From the NCBI GenBank assembly GCA_009801085.1, contig VNWV01000007.1, positions 310,001 through 374,000 of the forward strand: 64,000 nucleotides of DNA. The letters are read 5' to 3'. Both the position numbers and the translations under genes were made by a program. Positions 61,301-64,000 of the stretch are shown here, in pieces (position 1 is the first letter of the stretch; each line of letters opens with the position of its first letter). Under the pieces are notes generated by a model. That model saw only the letters and a list, made by a program, of their open reading frames with translations. It searched no databases and had not been told where the DNA came from. The stretch comes from Lasiodiplodia sp. COLG20 (taxonomy: Eukaryota; Ascomycota; Dothideomycetes; Botryosphaeriales; Botryosphaeriaceae).

Positions 61301-62213
61301 ATCGAATCTCAAATTCGTGACATGCACAAAGACCACCCAACAACTGCAAGTAAAGACAACATTCGAGCTACCCTATTACAAGATCGTTGCCACAGAGCAC
61401 GACGAGGCCAGCGTCGTCGAAATCGTCGATGGGTTGACTGCTGCGAAGGTCCTCATCGACGCAGTATCAGAATTCGTCGAAGGATCAAGCCTCGACAATC
61501 CATACGCATACTTAAACATCGCCGACGGCGTCACCGACACCATCCTCATCGAGGCCGCCACCGCCGCAAACCTCAGCATCGAAGCCGTCGTCAGCGGCAC
61601 CGACACAGCGCCGCTAGAGCGCACCATGCAGCGGATCTGGAAAGCCACCTTCGCCCAATACGCCAACCTCATCGCTCGCACCCCCGTCGCCGCCGCGACT
61701 ACCGTTACGACAACCCTCAGCGGCCACACCATGTACACCGCTCAGGAAGCCAACACCACCGTCACCTTCACCCCGGCCCCGAACATCACGACTGCCACCG
61801 CCAACCTCGCCGGCACCCTCACTTACCCGTCTACGTCGCCCCGTCTCCGCCAGGATGCCACATCAACGCGTATCCTGGAAGCTCTCCTCGCCGCCATCGC
61901 GCTGTGCATCGCGGCTAGCTTCTGGGGCATGAACACGCGCGAGATCCTGCCCAAGGATCCGTGCGGCGGCATCGCGGCGGCGGCGAGCTTGCTGGCGGGG
62001 GGCGCGCAGGGGTCGTCGCTGCTGCTGCGGGAGGAGGTGGTGCCGCGGGGCGCGGAGTGGCTGAGTGATCGGGCGTTGGCGAAGAGGGGGGTGTTTGAGG
62101 GGAGGGTGTTTAGTATGGGGTGGAGGGATAATGGTGGTGGTGAGAAGGAGGGGATGGGTGGAGGGAGGCGGAGGTGGTTCGGGGTTGATGCTGGGAAGTC
62201 GGAGTGGATGTGA
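58365..62213 (+). CDS. DUF3433 multi-pass membrane protein
   Basis: Exons 58365-58653, 58703-59149 and 59209-62213 (introns 49 and 59 nt) give 1246 residues, the usual DUF3433 length. Intron 1 joins LWTYGPTA to VLSLIAAVWSLVEYRTKQ, the conserved entry to the second membrane helix. Intron 2 skips an in-frame TAG by using the later GAATAG acceptor. The protein has two related halves, each with N-terminal membrane helices and a large extracellular region rich in N-sequons. Examples are TLGVFMLTWTTMLATLVAL and GLSLYWMLATISALLLLTGL; the second half starts near WWRPFSIS and includes GLVMLAIQLLVG and WAITATATAMLLAPFLTIVA. A final TM (LEALLAAIALCIAASFWG) precedes a Gly-rich cytoplasmic tail. The family is confined to fungi and has no known biochemical role. 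It lies on the same strand as the damaged DUF3176 gene, a family of similar topology. Confidence 0.92.
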
Positions 62214-63073
62214 AGAAGTGCTTTGTGGTTTGGGATGGTGTACAGGGAGGGTCGGCGATTGTGAATTATTTTTGTATGTGTGTGTGGAGCACGTGTTAAA
62301 GTGAGTGGGATGGGCGTTTGAGCGTTTATTTACTTTGTGGTGTCATGTCTCCGAGAGCTTGTTGAACAGTGCGAATGAATGCATTGAGTGCTGCTGCTCA
62401 CCCACGGGGAGCAGCAAAACTCCCTGTTTGAATACGTGAAAGCTGAGCTCGTGGCGTGAAAAGAAGGGCTGATTGCGTGGTTACGGAGGGATATTGCAGC
62501 TGAAGGCCAGCGGGATCCTCGAATACGGGGCGTAATTTTGCCTCTTTTTTTTTTTCATAAGAAAGAAAAAAGTAGAAAAACACATGGGTAGTTGAAATCA
62601 TTGTCCGGAAGTGTATGTAGACTTCGTAATTCGACGTTCTCGTCCAGCCGATAGCTTCAACTGCCCATGACATGAGCGAAAAACAAATTAACGCAAGCCT
62701 TCTAATACAGTCTCTCTTTGTAAGTTTTCAAGAGAAGTAAACATACTGGGTTTATCCTTTGGTGTTGAGAAAAGCTAAGAGACACGGCACATGAGTGCGG
62801 CAATGAAGAAAAGCATGTTGAGGTCTGGCAAGAACTCTATTAATCACTCGGGCCACGTCACTGCCTCGAGCTTTGGATCGTCATTCAATTTGAATCTCAG
62901 CCGGCCATCACCACGTATTCTCACCACCATCACTCGCGATATTTTTCTCCTGATTAGCAGGATATTATTAGCTCGGTTCTGTGTGGCGAGGTCTGGAGGC
63001 TAGGTCGTGCGCACGCTCTCAGCCTTGCCCCACCTTCGTCGCCAACCACATCTCACCGATTCTTCCGATTACA
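62214..63073. other. intergenic
   Basis: An 860 bp interval with an 11-base T run near 62545-62555. No gene is supported on either strand. Confidence 0.5.
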
Positions 63074-64000
63074 ATGCGACCATTGAACACGCCAAATCTT
63101 GAGCTACATTACATCATAGGTGAGATCTTACCTGTGCCGTTCTCTCCCATACTTGGGGCGACGAAGAAGGAATGGAACGCGAGATACATCACTCCGACCA
63201 AAAGATGGATTCCAGAAGGTTGAAAGTTTCCGCCGAATGGCTGCCGCGGCGGGATACGAATATGCATGGGCTGATATCAACAAAACCAACAGCTCCGAGC
63301 TTTCCGAGTCCCTCAACTCCAAGTTCCGCTGGTACGGATCGTCATTAGAGTGCTTTGTTTACCTCAGTGACGTGTCTGATCCCACAATTGCTCCGGATTC
63401 CGAATTCCTCCGAAAGTCCATGATTCACCAGGGGCTGGAACGTGCAAAAGCTCATCGCTCCTAAAAAAGAAACATGTTCTACACAAAAGACTGGGTCCAG
63501 ATGTGCGCGAAGACGGACTACACGAAAATCATTGCCCGGGTCACGGGCATTGATGCGGGGAGCCTCATTCATATTGAAGGAGGCAACTGTCTCATCAGCA
63601 TATCCTGCAGGGTTTCCTGGGTGCCCAAGAGACAAACAACCCGATTAGAAGACATCGCCTACTGTCTACTGGGAATCATTGGTGTCAACATGCCCCTGCT
63701 GTACGGGGAGTGATACAAGGCGTTTCAGATACTGCAAGAGGAAACTATGAAAGTTTCCGATAGCCAATCACTCCTTGCTTGGAGCCCACTACGACTATGT
63801 AGGGACGGACTTGTGTACCATCTCCATGGAATGCTCGCCGAGTATCCCTATCAGTTCTCTCACAGGATTCGGAGTAAGCGGCCGTTCGATGGCTTCCGTT
63901 TTCAGAACACCTTACACGAGGACGAACAAAGGGCTTCAGATAAAACTTCCTCGGTTTCGCATCGAGACATCCGCAACTCTGTTTTATGGCATGTTGGATT
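63074..64000 (+). pseudogene. decayed HET-domain gene, cut by window end
   Basis: HET-domain blocks appear in the right order but in changing frames. They run MRPLNTPNLEL (canonical start), CAVLSHTWGDEE (one frame over), FRRMAAAAGYEYAWADIN then SSELSESLNSKFRWY (back in another frame), TRGWNVQKLIAPK, FYTKDWVQM, and finally RQTTRLEDIAYCLLGIIGVN with MPLLYGE. A TGA at 63712-63714 falls where GEG-KAF is expected, and KAFQILQEETMKVSDSQSLL follows it. About four residues normally present after WxDT (the Cys-Cys-Ile-Asp block) are missing. At least four frameshifts plus a nonsense codon make this a pseudogene. HET proteins trigger heterokaryon incompatibility cell death, and their genes turn over fast. 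The remainder lies beyond the window. Confidence 0.88.

Noticed and set aside
1..64000. CRISPR arrays, rRNA, intact transposons, biosynthetic core genes (PKS/NRPS/terpene)
   Set aside because: None seen on reading both strands.

Overview
The window is nuclear DNA from a filamentous ascomycete (Pezizomycotina). The evidence is gene-dense DNA with many 46-75 nt GT-AG introns, fungal donor (GTRNGT-like) and branch (CTRAC-like) signals, and families largely confined to such fungi: DUF3433, DUF3176, DUF7708, a DUF7025-type AAA ATPase, a CFEM/Pth11-like receptor, a HET domain and Ser/Thr-rich GPI-anchored wall proteins. The class cannot be fixed from sequence alone. Gene models were spliced by eye; each was accepted only when frame, phase and family sequence agreed across the junctions.

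Layout. 1.0-4.4 kb: a small secreted Thr-rich protein and a secreted GH105 unsaturated glucuronyl/rhamnogalacturonyl hydrolase. 4.4-6.8 kb: no gene seen. 6.8-12.3 kb: a Yap-like bZIP factor, a divergent protein kinase and a seven-exon cytosolic aspartate aminotransferase. 13.2-18.6 kb: a DUF7708 protein and a DUF7025/AAA ATPase, head to head over a 541 bp intergenic. 18.9-26.4 kb: an alpha/beta hydrolase, a CFEM seven-TM receptor, an NmrA-like reductase and a peroxisomal malate synthase (C-terminal SKL). 29.6-34.2 kb: a large kinase whose stop lies 28 bp from the stop of a convergent CorA-like membrane protein. 34.5-37.4 kb: a three-exon 60-residue microprotein head to head with an amino-acid permease that uses a GC-AG intron. 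37.9-39.7 kb: a membrane-anchored pepsin fold lacking canonical catalytic motifs.

42.4-47.6 kb holds two tandem paralogous secreted wall proteins. The second carries an extra ~590-residue mucin-like tail and a GPI-type C-terminus. 47.6-55.5 kb is sparse: one conserved-looking low-complexity protein sits between 4.8 kb and 2.4 kb gene-free flanks. 55.5-64 kb has a DUF3176 membrane protein with two frameshifts, an intact 1246-residue DUF3433 membrane protein, and a decayed HET gene running off the window end.

Working together: GH105, the permease, aspartate aminotransferase and malate synthase are ordinary carbon/nitrogen metabolism genes with no sign of a shared pathway cluster. The accessory genes (two divergent kinases, DUF7708, AAA ATPase, CorA-like, HET relic) resemble the kind of content found in fungal allorecognition/innate-immunity neighbourhoods. 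That reading is inference only. No tRNA, rRNA, CRISPR or intact transposon was found.
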